In this document: positions 16,472-25,146 of the stretch, piece by piece
Layout of the letters: the number at the start of each line of letters is the position of its first letter
Position numbering within the stretch: the stretch's first letter is position 1
Source: Terrisporobacter petrolearius
GTDB lineage: Bacteria; Bacillota; Clostridia; Peptostreptococcales; Peptostreptococcaceae
Direction: 5' to 3'
Assembly: GCF_020748185.1 (NCBI RefSeq)
Contig: NZ_JAHZMO010000029.1
Span: forward strand, 1-41,194
Length of the DNA: 41,194 bases
Made by a program: the position numbers and the translations under genes
Notes under the pieces: model-generated
What the model was told of the DNA's origin: nothing
Databases searched by the model: none
The model's input: only the letters and a program-made list of their open reading frames with translations

Positions 16472-16498
16472 TTATAAATAAGTAAATTACATTATCTA

Positions 16499-16526
16499 TT
16501 GAATCATTTGATTTATTCTATATAAT
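16499..16526 (+). promoter_or_regulatory. SigmaA-type promoter of the SLC13 gene
   Basis: TTGAAT (16499-16504), 16-base spacer, TATAAT (16521-16526); 45 bases before the ATG at 16571. Confidence 0.6.
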
Positions 16527-16570
16527 AGTGTAAAATTTTCATGGCAAAAATTTATTATTTGGAGAGAAAT

Positions 16571-17707
16571 ATGAGTCAAAATATTCAATCACAAGAATTA
16601 AAATTAAAATACTCAATTATTGAGTTTATAAAAAAAGAATGTGTTCTAACTATAGCCTTTACCCTTGCTATAATTAGTTCTTTTGTTTCCGCACCTAAAA
16701 TGTCATATATTGACTTTAAAGTACTTATACTATTGTTTAATCTTATGATAGTTGTTGCTGCTTTTAAAGAATTAAAAGTACTAGATAGTATAGCTGTAAA
16801 TTTATTAAAAAAGTGTAATACTTACACTTCCATATCATTAGCATTGGTATTTATAACTTTTGTATCTTCCATGATTGTTACCAATGATGTTGCACTTATT
16901 ACATTTGTTCCTCTTAGTATAGTTATTGGAAGAAAAGCTAATATTAACGTGTTAAAAGTAGTTGTACTACAAACATTAGCCGCCAATCTTGGCAGTAGTT
17001 TTACTCCTATGGGTAATCCTCAAAACTTATTTATTTATTCTTTTTATAATTTAAATCCTATGGACTTTTTTAAGATAACTCTACCTGTAGTTGTTTTATC
17101 CATATTACTTTTAGTATTCCTTGTTTTTAAAGATAAGAGAATAGATTTAAGTTTAGATTTAGAAGATGTTAAAATTAACAACAAAAGAGATGTTTACTTA
17201 TTTAGTGCATTATTTTTAATAATCTTATTATCAGTTTTTCATGTTATTGATTATAAAGTTACTTTTTTAATAACTATAATTACAGTTTTGATTTTAAATA
17301 AAAACTTATTTTCCCAAGTTGATTATTCATTATTAGTTACCTTTGTTGGATTTTTCATATTTGTAGGTAATATGTCAACTATGGATGTTGTTAAAAACTT
17401 TATGGATGGTATTTTAGGTAGTCCTCAGTCTACATTTTTATCTTCTGTTATATCTAGTCAATTTATTAGTAATGTTCCTGCTACTATGCTTTTATCTGGG
17501 TTTACAGATCAGTTTAAAGAATTGCTTTTGGGAGTAAATATTGGTGGTATGGGCACTTTGATAGCTTCTCTTGCTAGTGTTATTTCTTATAAAATTTATA
17601 CTAGTGAGTTTGGAAATGATAATTATATGAAGTCTTTTACTTTTTATAATGTTTTAGGTTTGGCTGTTTTTGTGCCCCTTGTTTATGGTTTAATATGCAA
17701 GTTTTAA
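16571..17707 (+). CDS. SLC13/ArsB-NhaD family permease
   Basis: I place the start at ATG 16571 after GGAGAG (378 residues); the ATG at 16541 has no ribosome binding site and overlaps the promoter region. About ten to eleven membrane segments are visible. Family signatures are SMIVTNDVALITFVPLSIVIG (first half) and the matching repeat SSVISSQFISNVPATMLLSGF (second half), with AANLGSSFTPMGNPQNLFIY between. The N-D/N-V and GNPQN motifs are the ion- and substrate-binding hairpins of citrate/dicarboxylate-type (pfam03600) transporters. The substrate is unknown: anion or Na+-coupled organic acid is most likely. It diverges from the ugp operon. Confidence 0.85.
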   Translation: MSQNIQSQELKLKYSIIEFIKKECVLTIAFTLAIISSFVSAPKMSYIDFKVLILLFNLMIVVAAFKELKVLDSIAVNLLKKCNTYTSISLALVFITFVSSMIVTNDVALITFVPLSIVIGRKANINVLKVVVLQTLAANLGSSFTPMGNPQNLFIYSFYNLNPMDFFKITLPVVVLSILLLVFLVFKDKRIDLSLDLEDVKINNKRDVYLFSALFLIILLSVFHVIDYKVTFLITIITVLILNKNLFSQVDYSLLVTFVGFFIFVGNMSTMDVVKNFMDGILGSPQSTFLSSVISSQFISNVPATMLLSGFTDQFKELLLGVNIGGMGTLIASLASVISYKIYTSEFGNDNYMKSFTFYNVLGLAVFVPLVYGLICKF

Positions 17708-17712
17708 TATAA

Positions 17713-17747
17713 AAATTGCCGTAGTATGATGCTACGGCAATTTCTAT
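17713..17747. terminator. Bidirectional terminator between SLC13 and DUF169 genes
   Basis: A perfect 12-bp stem AAATTGCCGTAG/CTACGGCAATTT (17713-17724 with 17732-17743) with a 7-base loop and T-rich flanks on both strands lies between the two convergent genes. Confidence 0.9.
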
Positions 17748-17845
17748 ATTTTATTCTTATTAATTCATAACCAAAAGTTGATGTTATCTGATCCTGTTTT
17801 TAAATCACAGTATGAGTGTGTTGGCCTCATATAACCTTAATTCTT

Positions 17846-18628
17846 CTAACACTCTGTGTAGTAATTGTAATTATACTGTATACTAGGGTTCTCTATACCT
17901 TCATCATCAAATTTTTTTATAATCTGTTCTTTATTGTGATTGCTTTCCATTATATTTATCGTCTTATAAATACCGTCAATAGTATTAGTAATTTGTTCTT
18001 TAGGAATTCCTATGGCTAATTCTCCATCCTTCCAATTTGTCTTATGACGAGTTCCTATACATAAAAGAGATACATTAATATCTTGCTTTACATAGGGTCT
18101 TGCTGTGCATTCTAAACAAACTCCTTGATTTCCTATCATATTGATGTTTTTAGGCATTCCATAATAATATGCATAACCTTGAACCAATCTCATTATATTG
18201 TATGGACTAGAAATACATATTATAACATCTGGAATAGTTTCATACTCTTCTATTGGTTTAACTGTAACACCAATAATATCGTCTTGTACATAACTAAGTT
18301 CTTCCCTAACAGAATAGCTTATTTGACTATTACAATATAACCCTAACCTCGACCAATTTTCTCCATTTGAATTTTTTAAATCTGTTTTATCTATACCTAA
18401 AACTCTAGATCCGCTTTTGCACAAAAACTTATTTTTTTCTAATTTAATAGAATATCCTTTGGATGCACTTGCAACTGCTAAGCAGTAATTCATTTTTTTT
18501 GCTGGAAGCAATGACTCTTCATTATTAAATTCATCTTCATTTTTAAATAATTTAATTCCAACTACTTTTCTATCTAAATCTAATGATGAATATATTCTTT
18601 TTACAGTTTCATGCCAATTATTCTCCAT
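17846..18628 (-). CDS. DUF169 domain-containing protein
   Basis: The 260-residue protein matches DUF169 (pfam02596). It opens with LDLDRKVVGIKLFKNEDEF, has the cysteine of MNYCLAVASASKG, and contains DVIICISSPYNIMRLVQGYAYYYGMPKNINMIGNQGVCLECTARPYVKQD, the conserved core with a C-x2-C pair near residue 175. DUF169 proteins occur in many anaerobes and are of unknown function. The cysteines suggest a metal or redox site, which I cannot confirm. It starts 5 bases after metQ, so it is the fourth gene of the metNIQ-like operon and may act on whatever that importer brings in. Confidence 0.85.
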   Translation of the reverse strand: MENNWHETVKRIYSSLDLDRKVVGIKLFKNEDEFNNEESLLPAKKMNYCLAVASASKGYSIKLEKNKFLCKSGSRVLGIDKTDLKNSNGENWSRLGLYCNSQISYSVREELSYVQDDIIGVTVKPIEEYETIPDVIICISSPYNIMRLVQGYAYYYGMPKNINMIGNQGVCLECTARPYVKQDINVSLLCIGTRHKTNWKDGELAIGIPKEQITNTIDGIYKTINIMESNHNKEQIIKKFDDEGIENPSIQYNYNYYTEC

Positions 18629-18633
18629 GGCTA

Positions 18634-19464
18634 TTATTCCCTCACTTGATTGTCATCTGTATAGAATTCAAATACCCCTGGAAACGCATCATTTATTTCT
18701 TTTTGAACATCCTTGTCTCTAAAACATTTTGCAAAATCAACTGACCAATCTGCATTACTATTTTCTTTTTTAACTATTACTCCCATTGGGTAATCGATCA
18801 TTTTATTATCTCTAGCTAAATATTTTGCAGGGTCTTTTTTTGCATTAGACATATGTGTGAAAAATACACAAGCAGCATCCATATCTTTTAAAGAAGTTAC
18901 AGTTTGAGCCTGATCCATATCTATTACTGATATATTTTTCGGATTTTCTACTATATCTGCTACAGTTGCATTTTTAACAGATTCATCTATTTTAATTAAA
19001 CCTACATCCTCTAGTATTCTAAGGGCTATATCCATATTCATAGCATCATTCATTATTGCTATTTTAGCATTTTTAGGAATTTCATCTACTGATGAGTATT
19101 TTTCTGAATATAAACCTATACCTGTATAATAACCATATGGCTTAACCATATCTAAATCACCATTGTTGCTTTCATTATAACTTGATACAAACTTCTTATG
19201 TTGTCCAAGGGATATATCAACTTCCCCATTATTACAAGCTTCTAAAACAACTGGATTAGATTCAAAACTGACAAATTCAGTTGTATATCCCATATTTTCA
19301 TATTTTTCTTTTATAGCTTGATATGTAACTTCAGATATAGAAGTTCCTCCTACAACTATATGTTTTTTATCTTTTTCAACTTCAGTACTTGATTTACTAC
19401 ATCCTGTAGCAAAAGCTACTGTCATTATTATTGCAGACATTATACCTAATATTTTTTTTAACAT
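18634..19464 (-). CDS. metQ: MetQ/NlpA-type substrate-binding lipoprotein
   Basis: The 276-residue protein has a signal peptide with lipobox FATGC (C22), then an NlpA-type domain starting IVVGGTSISEVTYQAIKEKYENMGYTTEFV. The block EVDISLGQHKKFVSSYNESN (about 78-97) is the counterpart of the QH motif of MetQ. EIPKNAKIAIMNDAMNMDIALRILEDVGLIKID is the interdomain segment. It differs noticeably from textbook MetQ (no VAGPxxFEKP-like phrases), so the ligand may be something other than methionine. It is third in the operon metN-metI-metQ-DUF169. Confidence 0.75.
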   Translation of the reverse strand: MLKKILGIMSAIIMTVAFATGCSKSSTEVEKDKKHIVVGGTSISEVTYQAIKEKYENMGYTTEFVSFESNPVVLEACNNGEVDISLGQHKKFVSSYNESNNGDLDMVKPYGYYTGIGLYSEKYSSVDEIPKNAKIAIMNDAMNMDIALRILEDVGLIKIDESVKNATVADIVENPKNISVIDMDQAQTVTSLKDMDAACVFFTHMSNAKKDPAKYLARDNKMIDYPMGVIVKKENSNADWSVDFAKCFRDKDVQKEINDAFPGVFEFYTDDNQVRE

Positions 19465-19479
19465 TTCTCTCTCCTTATT

Positions 19480-20145
19480 TTATACTATTTTTTTATATAT
19501 TAATTTCCCTAAAGCTTGAATTAAGAGAACAAATATAATCAAAATACATACAACAAAATACATGATAGCATAGTCAAATCGCTGATATCCGTATGTTAAT
19601 GCAACGGCACCTAAACCACCTGCCCCAACAGCTCCTGCAATTGCTGACATATTCAACATATTTATTAACATTATTGTAAAATTAGAAACCATTACTGGTA
19701 ATGCTTCTACTAGCATCACCTTAATAATAATTTGAGTTTTTGATGCTCCAAAAGATTTAGTTGCTTTTATCAATTGTTTATCAACAGTCTGTAATGCTGA
19801 TTCTGTCATTCTAGTAGCAAAAGGTATACACCCTATTGTTATTGCAAATATGGCAGCGTTTGCACCTATTGTAGTTCCTATCACTATTCTAGTTATGGGA
19901 GCAATAGCTAAAATTAAAATCATTGTAGGAAATGAACGTATAATATCAGTTACCTTATCTAATACGGTATGTATTAGTTTGTTAGGGTGTAACCCATCAG
20001 CGTCAGTTATAATTAAAACAATTCCCAATATCATTCCTATAATTATAGAAAATAACGCTGAAAAAACTATGATTTTAATTGTAACTCCTATTGCAGGCAT
20101 AATCACTGTTGGTAAGTATTGTTTTAGACTCGTATTAGTAAACAT
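19480..20145 (-). CDS. metI: MetI-type ABC permease
   Basis: The 221-residue protein has five predicted membrane segments and the MetI EAA loop LIKATKSFGASKTQIIIKVMLVEALPVMVSNF (about residues 124-155). It also has the typical end IAGAVGAGGLGAVALTYGYQRFDYAIM. It probably functions as a homodimer with two MetN. Its ATG overlaps the metN end by 11 bases with AAGGAG inside metN. Seen: motifs and operon. Inferred: substrate class. Confidence 0.85.
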   Translation of the reverse strand: MFTNTSLKQYLPTVIMPAIGVTIKIIVFSALFSIIIGMILGIVLIITDADGLHPNKLIHTVLDKVTDIIRSFPTMILILAIAPITRIVIGTTIGANAAIFAITIGCIPFATRMTESALQTVDKQLIKATKSFGASKTQIIIKVMLVEALPVMVSNFTIMLINMLNMSAIAGAVGAGGLGAVALTYGYQRFDYAIMYFVVCILIIFVLLIQALGKLIYKKIV

Positions 20146-20980
20146 GGCTTTCTTCTCCTTCTATACTGTAAGATATTTTTTGAGATTTTAAAAACTTCTC
20201 AACTAAAACTTTTTCTTTTTTATCTAATTTTAAGGATAAAAATTCACTATCAAAATCTATATCTTCTTCCCCTAGTAATTTTTTTAATGTATATGACTTA
20301 TTTGTAAATAATTCTTCTACATAACCTTGCTCTGCAATTTTTCCATCAGCTAAAATTGCCACTCTATCGCATATATACTTTACAACTTTCATTTCATGAG
20401 TAACTATTATAATAGTTATCCCTAAATTTTTATTGATATTTTTTAATAATTCTAAAATTGATAAGGTTGTCCTTGGATCTAAGGCTGATGTGCATTCATC
20501 ACATAGTAAATATTTAGGTTCCAAAGCCAGTGCCCTTGCTATGGCAACTCTTTGTTTTTGACCACCACTTAGCTTATCTGGGCGGACATATAATTTATCA
20601 CTTAGACCTACTAATGATGCTAATGATTTAACTTTTTTATCTATTTCTTCTTTTGAATATCCCCAACATTCCATAGGCAATGCTATGTTTTTATATACAT
20701 TTTTTCTTTTCAACAAAGAAAAATTTTGAAAAATCATCCCCATATTTTTTCTTAACTTTCTTAAATCTTCCTCGCATAAATTCTCTACTTTTACATCTCC
20801 TACAGTAATTGAACCTGTTTGATACTCTTCTAATCCATTTATACAATCAAGTAGTGTAGACTTTCCAACTCCACTTGAACCAATAAATCCATATACTTCT
20901 CCTTCATTAACTGTCAGATTAATATCCTCTAAAACCTTGTGTTCTCCATATGATTTATTTAATTTTTTTATTTCAATCAT
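20135..20980 (-). CDS. metN: MetN-type ATPase lacking the NIL domain
   Basis: The 281-residue protein has Walker A GSSGVGKST (34-42), the Q-loop MIFQNFSLLKRKNVYKNIALP, signature LSGGQKQR (137-144), Walker B YLLCDECTSALDP and H-loop VTHEMKVV. Family MetN proteins are near 340 residues because of a C-terminal NIL (ACT-like) domain that binds methionine for trans-inhibition. Here only about 40 residues follow the ATPase core, so that regulatory domain is absent. No SAM riboswitch (S-box) is recognisable in the 370 bases upstream. Together these argue that the operon is not under classical methionine control. Confidence 0.85.
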   Translation of the reverse strand: MIEIKKLNKSYGEHKVLEDINLTVNEGEVYGFIGSSGVGKSTLLDCINGLEEYQTGSITVGDVKVENLCEEDLRKLRKNMGMIFQNFSLLKRKNVYKNIALPMECWGYSKEEIDKKVKSLASLVGLSDKLYVRPDKLSGGQKQRVAIARALALEPKYLLCDECTSALDPRTTLSILELLKNINKNLGITIIIVTHEMKVVKYICDRVAILADGKIAEQGYVEELFTNKSYTLKKLLGEEDIDFDSEFLSLKLDKKEKVLVEKFLKSQKISYSIEGEESHVY

Positions 20981-21227
20981 ATTTTCTACCTTTCATATTA
21001 TATATTATTTAGAAATAAAATACTTTTTAAGCAACATTGGTAATTATATTACAAATTATGAAATAATTCACTATTTTTCGCCATTTTACCCTATGGTTTA
21101 TATCTATATATAGCACGTTAATATTAATTTTTTCTATAATTCTCTTTTAATTTACAATTTTTATTTACTTCTACTTGTAAATTATTTGCCCTCAGTGAGT
21201 AGAACCATCCTTAAGTTAATAAATAAA
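20981..21227. other. Intergenic region upstream of metN
   Basis: This is AT-rich with no gene, no S-box, T-box or other riboswitch that I recognise, and no promoter I would defend. It must contain the metN promoter on the minus strand. Confidence 0.4.
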
Positions 21228-21230
21228 TAA

Positions 21231-21259
21231 ACTACTAAGCTATAAACTTAGTAGTTCTT
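21231..21259 (-). terminator. Terminator of the kinase/aldolase gene group
   Basis: AACTACTAAG pairs with CTTAGTAGTT around a 7-base loop. The minus-strand flank is T-rich (TTTATTTATTTAT). It follows the hexose kinase stop codon by about 90 bases. The plus-strand flank is also T-rich. Confidence 0.65.
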
Positions 21260-21351
21260 TATCTTTTTTACTAGGTTTTGAATGGTGCATATAATTCACA
21301 ACAATCATGCCACCATATATTGATCAAATAGCTTGACGATTAGTTTGCTAC

Positions 21352-22284
21352 CTAATAAATTTTCTTAATCTGTGTATTTTCAAATATATTATCTACATCT
21401 TCTGAATTGAAACTTCCTGTAGAAAAAGTCATTGCATTAGCTGCTGAAATAGATATAGCATATTTTAGACTATCTATATTTGAGTATCCCCTTTCCATTG
21501 CAACTGCAAATGCAGCCACCATAGAATCTCCACATCCAACTGTATTAACAACTTCAATTTTAGGAGGCTTTCCATGATAAACCCCATCTTTACAAACTAA
21601 TAATGCCCCATCACTTCCAAGTGATACGACAACTAATTCTATTCCACTTTCACGAAGCTTAATAGCATTTTTAATTACTTCCTCTTCATTATTTATGCTA
21701 ACACTAAGTAGATTTTCCATTTCTTCACTATTAGGTTTTATCATTGTAGGTAAAGCTTTTATACCCTCTTTTAATAAATCCCCCGATGCATCTAAAATAA
21801 CTTTTTTATTTTTAGCCTTTATCATATTTATTAAAGTTGTATAAATATTAGTTGGGACACCTTGAGGTGCACTACCAGAAATTGTGATAACATTACTATC
21901 TTCTATTATTTTATCAAAATCATCTAAAAATGCGTTTATTTCTTCATCGCTAATAGACTCTCCTTTTTCTAAAAACTCTGTTGATACATTATTCTCATCT
22001 AATATATTTATGCAACTTCTTGTTTCACTTTTAACATGAGTAAATTTATTTTTTATATTATCCTTTTCCAGTAATTCTTCTGCTAATGCACCGCAATGTC
22101 CACCTACAAATCCAGTAGCCAAAACTTCTTCCCCACAAAGAGAAGCTACTCTAGATACATTTAGTCCTTTTCCACCAGCAGTATTATTGCATTCTAATAC
22201 TCTAATAACTTTTCCAGACTCTACGCATCCTTTTATTTTATATGCCTTATCAATAGATACATTTAACGTTACAGTTGTAATCAT
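21352..22284 (-). CDS. PfkB-family tagatose-6-phosphate/1-phosphofructokinase-type kinase
   Basis: The 310-residue protein has the family's N-terminal ITTVTLNVSIDKAYKI and GGKGLNVSRVASLCG (about residues 38-52). It has the central MIKPNSEEMENLL and the C-terminal catalytic motif NTVGCGDSMVAAFAVAM, where the Asp is the base. LacC, AgaZ-associated kinases and FruK share this architecture. In this cluster the expected reaction is ATP-dependent conversion of tagatose-6-phosphate to tagatose-1,6-bisphosphate. It lies 111 bases downstream of the aldolase gene, with a terminator-like hairpin between, so its expression may be partly separate. Specificity is by context. Confidence 0.8.
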   Translation of the reverse strand: MITTVTLNVSIDKAYKIKGCVESGKVIRVLECNNTAGGKGLNVSRVASLCGEEVLATGFVGGHCGALAEELLEKDNIKNKFTHVKSETRSCINILDENNVSTEFLEKGESISDEEINAFLDDFDKIIEDSNVITISGSAPQGVPTNIYTTLINMIKAKNKKVILDASGDLLKEGIKALPTMIKPNSEEMENLLSVSINNEEEVIKNAIKLRESGIELVVVSLGSDGALLVCKDGVYHGKPPKIEVVNTVGCGDSMVAAFAVAMERGYSNIDSLKYAISISAANAMTFSTGSFNSEDVDNIFENTQIKKIY

Positions 22285-22355
22285 GTGTTTTCTCCTTATA
22301 ACCCATTTTTATATACTTAATATTTTTTACTTTTCTTATTGATTAAAGAAATTAC

Positions 22356-22388
22356 CCCCAAGAAAAAATTAAACTTTTCTCTTAGGGG
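22356..22388 (-). terminator. Hairpin between aldolase and kinase genes
   Basis: On the minus strand CCCCTAAGAGAAAA pairs with TTTTTTCTTGGGG (14 bp with two G-U), followed by TAATTTCTTT. It starts 8 bases after the aldolase stop. It could be a leaky terminator that lowers kinase expression, or an end of transcript. Confidence 0.65.
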
Positions 22389-22395
22389 ATATTTA

Positions 22396-23244
22396 TTATG
22401 CTCTATTTTCACAACCACAAACTTTTATTTTTTCTTTTACAAACTGTTTAACTTCTTCCATACCAGACTTATTGTATTTTTTAGGGTCTATTGTATCTTT
22501 ATTTTCTTCTAAATACTTAGTAACTCCCTTTGTAAATGCTATTCTAAGCTCTGTAGCATAATTTACTTTGCATATACCTCTTTTGATAGATTCTTGTACT
22601 TTTGAATCTGGTATTCCTGATCCACCGTGTAACACAAGAGGTATAGATACTACTTCTTTTATTTGCGATAATCTATCTAAATCTAACTTAGGTTCACCTT
22701 TATACATACCATGAGCTGTACCTATTGCAACAGCTAGAGAATCCACACCTGTTTTTTCTACAAACAACTTAGCTTCTTTAGGATCTGTAAACCCTCCATC
22801 TCCGCCATCTAGGTCATCTTCTTTTCCACCAACTTTGCCAAGTTCAGCTTCAACTGCAATACCTGATGATTTACACATATCAACAACAGCCTTTGATATT
22901 TTTATATTGTCTTCAAAACTACTATGAGATCCATCTATCATAATTGAAGTATATCCAGCTCTAAATGCTTCTGATGCAAGTTCAAAACTAGAACCATGAT
23001 CCAAATGCATAACTACTGGAACTTTTGCACGACTAGCTGCAACCTTTGCATTTGCTAAAAAATAATCAAGGCCAGCGTACTTAACTGTTGATGGTGTAGT
23101 TTGCATAATTACAGGTGAATTCATTTCTTCTGCTGCACTTATAACTGCCATTACCATTTCCATATTCTCTACATTAAAAGCACCTACTGCATATTTTCCT
23201 TCTTGAGCTTTTTTTAAAATATCTTTTGTAGTAACTAATTCCAT
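22396..23244 (-). CDS. Class II tagatose/fructose-bisphosphate aldolase (GatY/KbaY type)
   Basis: The 282-residue protein shows the class II aldolase pattern. VPVVMHLDHGSSFELASEAFRAGYTSIMIDGSH (about residues 76-108) has the catalytic Asp and first zinc His. VEAELGKVGGKEDD follows, then SLAVAIGTAHGMYKGEPKLDLDRL with the second zinc His and IPLVLHGGSGIPD with the third. Length and the FTDPKEAKLFVEKTGVDSLAVAIGTAHG phrase favour the GatY/KbaY branch. The expected reaction is tagatose-1,6-bisphosphate to DHAP plus glyceraldehyde-3-phosphate. Start after AAGGGGGAG. It is 55 bases downstream of the membrane protein gene. Confidence 0.85.
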   Translation of the reverse strand: MELVTTKDILKKAQEGKYAVGAFNVENMEMVMAVISAAEEMNSPVIMQTTPSTVKYAGLDYFLANAKVAASRAKVPVVMHLDHGSSFELASEAFRAGYTSIMIDGSHSSFEDNIKISKAVVDMCKSSGIAVEAELGKVGGKEDDLDGGDGGFTDPKEAKLFVEKTGVDSLAVAIGTAHGMYKGEPKLDLDRLSQIKEVVSIPLVLHGGSGIPDSKVQESIKRGICKVNYATELRIAFTKGVTKYLEENKDTIDPKKYNKSGMEEVKQFVKEKIKVCGCENRA

Positions 23245-23299
23245 AATAATTCTCCCCCTTATTTAGATTAAACTTTGTATTATCTTCAAATTAATTATT

Positions 23300-23824
23300 C
23301 TATTTAATATTCATTTTTCTAAGGGCCATTCCGTTTAATATAACTGAATAAACTCCATATATTGAAATCATTCCACTTAAAGCCATAAAAACTAAATTAT
23401 AATTTTGTTGTATGGCATTAATAACTATTAATATGCTTAGAAGTGCATAAGCACAAGCTTTCATAATAGTTCTTTCTTTTTCTCTATTCTTAACAATCAT
23501 TTCTAATTTATTGACTTTTCTATCTCTTTTAAAATTATCTATAGATTTTAACTGTTTCAAAAATATCCCTCTAAAGTAAACTTCTGCTACAATTGCTGCA
23601 AAGCCACCTACTAATAATGTAGTTTCAAAACTTTTGAAATAATCATCTAATATAACCAGCAGTGTTATTATGATAAAATATCTATAATAAAATAATCTAA
23701 ATTTTTGTTCTATTTTATGTCCTACAATATATCCTTTTTTATCAAAGACATTATAATAAACTGTATTTCCCGATGTATTTAGATAAATATTCATTCCTGC
23801 TAAATCTATATTTTTTTTGTTCAT
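23300..23824 (-). CDS. Unknown membrane protein in the GalNAc locus
   Basis: From the ATG at 23824 (174 residues) the protein has four hydrophobic segments in two pairs, separated by a basic stretch KRDRKVNKLEMIVKNREKERTIMK (about residues 98-121). The start overlaps the nagA stop by one base (TAATG) and GGAAAGGAA lies upstream, so it is translationally coupled to nagA. I do not recognise the family. The tight coupling and position between the deacetylase and aldolase genes suggest a role linked to amino sugar use, but no function can be given. Confidence 0.65.
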   Translation of the reverse strand: MNKKNIDLAGMNIYLNTSGNTVYYNVFDKKGYIVGHKIEQKFRLFYYRYFIIITLLVILDDYFKSFETTLLVGGFAAIVAEVYFRGIFLKQLKSIDNFKRDRKVNKLEMIVKNREKERTIMKACAYALLSILIVINAIQQNYNLVFMALSGMISIYGVYSVILNGMALRKMNIK

Positions 23825-24963
23825 TACATCATTTCCTTTCCTAAACAATAGGTTTGATGTACTGAATAATCATCATTAAGAACTACTAAATCACTATCAT
23901 ATCCAACGCCTATTCTACCTTTATGAGTATCTATTCCTAGACATCTTGCAGGGTTTATAGTACATGAATTAATAGCGTAATTAAATGGAACCATAGCATC
24001 TTCCACTAATATTTTTAACCCCTGATTCATTTTTAATGTTGAACCAGCTAAGCCTTTTGTTCCTACTAAATGTGCACTACCATCTTCATATATTTCAATT
24101 TCATTTCCACCAAAAATAAATTTCGAACCTGGCTCAAATCCTTTTGCCATTAGTGCATCTGTAACCATAATTCCATAGTGAGGCCCCTTAGCTTTAAAGA
24201 AATTGTATAATGCTACTGGAGTTGAGTGACTTCCATCACATATGATCTCACCATACATATCTTTAACTCTTAAACTAAATCCAACTAATCCATTTTCTCT
24301 ATGATTAAAAGCTGTCATCCCATTATAAACATGAGTTTGAGATCTGGCTCCATTTGCAAAAGCATATACTGCTTCTTCATAAGTAGATGCTGAATGACCT
24401 ATACTTACAACAATATCATTTTCATATAAATATTTAGTTAGCTCATAATCTTCATCTAATTCTGTAGCCATAGTCACATATTTTATTAATCCTTTTGCTG
24501 CCTTTTGATATTCTTTAAATTCTTCAATAGTAGGCTTTGCTATATATTTCTGTGGCTGAGCACCTTTATATTTCATATCTAAATAAGGACCTTCAAAATG
24601 TATTCCTAATATTTCTGCCCCTTGATATCCTTCTTCAACAACTTTTGCCACATTGGCTAAAGCATTAGTTAAAACTTCTCTACTTTGAGTTATAGTAGTT
24701 GGAAGAAATGCTGTAACCCCTTCCCCAGGTATTCTTTTAGTCCAGTTTTTTAATCCTTCTTCGTTAGCATCATTGGTATCAAAACCATACGCCCCATGAC
24801 TATGAATATCTATAAATCCCGGAACTATCCTTTTCTTCCCATAATCAGAAGCTCCTTCCTTTTCATTATATTTATAAATATTTACTATTTTATTATCATC
24901 AATTTCTATTTGGGCTGGGATAAATTGATCCGCAATCCAAACTCTCTTACTTTGTATTAACAT
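23824..24963 (-). CDS. nagA: N-acetylgalactosamine/glucosamine-6-phosphate deacetylase
   Basis: The ATG at 24963 follows GGAGGG and gives 379 residues; the longer frame from 24996 has no ribosome binding site. Amidohydrolase motifs: FIDIHSHGAYGFDTND (H54, H56), GIHFEGPYLDMKYKGAQ (metal Glu), VVSIGHSASTYEEA, SQTHVYNGMTAFNHRENGLVG, and VTDALMAKG with the catalytic Asp. It removes acetate from N-acetylhexosamine-6-phosphate. In E. coli the aga locus has its own NagA paralogue (AgaA); by context this is the AgaA role. It is divergent from agaS and first in the unit nagA-membrane protein-aldolase. Confidence 0.88.
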   Translation of the reverse strand: MLIQSKRVWIADQFIPAQIEIDDNKIVNIYKYNEKEGASDYGKKRIVPGFIDIHSHGAYGFDTNDANEEGLKNWTKRIPGEGVTAFLPTTITQSREVLTNALANVAKVVEEGYQGAEILGIHFEGPYLDMKYKGAQPQKYIAKPTIEEFKEYQKAAKGLIKYVTMATELDEDYELTKYLYENDIVVSIGHSASTYEEAVYAFANGARSQTHVYNGMTAFNHRENGLVGFSLRVKDMYGEIICDGSHSTPVALYNFFKAKGPHYGIMVTDALMAKGFEPGSKFIFGGNEIEIYEDGSAHLVGTKGLAGSTLKMNQGLKILVEDAMVPFNYAINSCTINPARCLGIDTHKGRIGVGYDSDLVVLNDDYSVHQTYCLGKEMM

Positions 24964-25018
24964 GATAGCCCTCCATACATTATTAGGATATCTCAATTAT
25001 ACATAACATTTTTTAGAT

Positions 25019-25046
25019 AATATTTGCACTTTTTAACACAAATATT
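25019..25046. promoter_or_regulatory. Inverted repeat in the nagA/agaS divergent promoter region
   Basis: AATATTTG (25019-25026) and CAAATATT (25039-25046) are perfect inverted copies whose centres are 20 bases apart, about two helical turns. The position between divergent genes fits an operator, but no binding protein is known. Confidence 0.35.
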
Positions 25047-25065
25047 ATACCTTTTAATACATCCA

Positions 25066-25093
25066 TTGTATTTATACATCTCTTTACTATAAT
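25066..25093 (+). promoter_or_regulatory. SigmaA-type promoter of agaS
   Basis: TTGTAT (25066-25071), 16-base spacer, TATAAT (25088-25093), 54 bases before the ATG. Confidence 0.55.
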
Positions 25094-25146
25094 TAGAGTT
25101 AAGCAAGATTTTAATTTAATATATACGGATGGGGGACATAGAATTT

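Noticed and set aside
20981..21351. SAM riboswitch upstream of metN
   Set aside because: No recognisable S-box core was found on the minus strand; only a terminator of the neighbouring unit is present.
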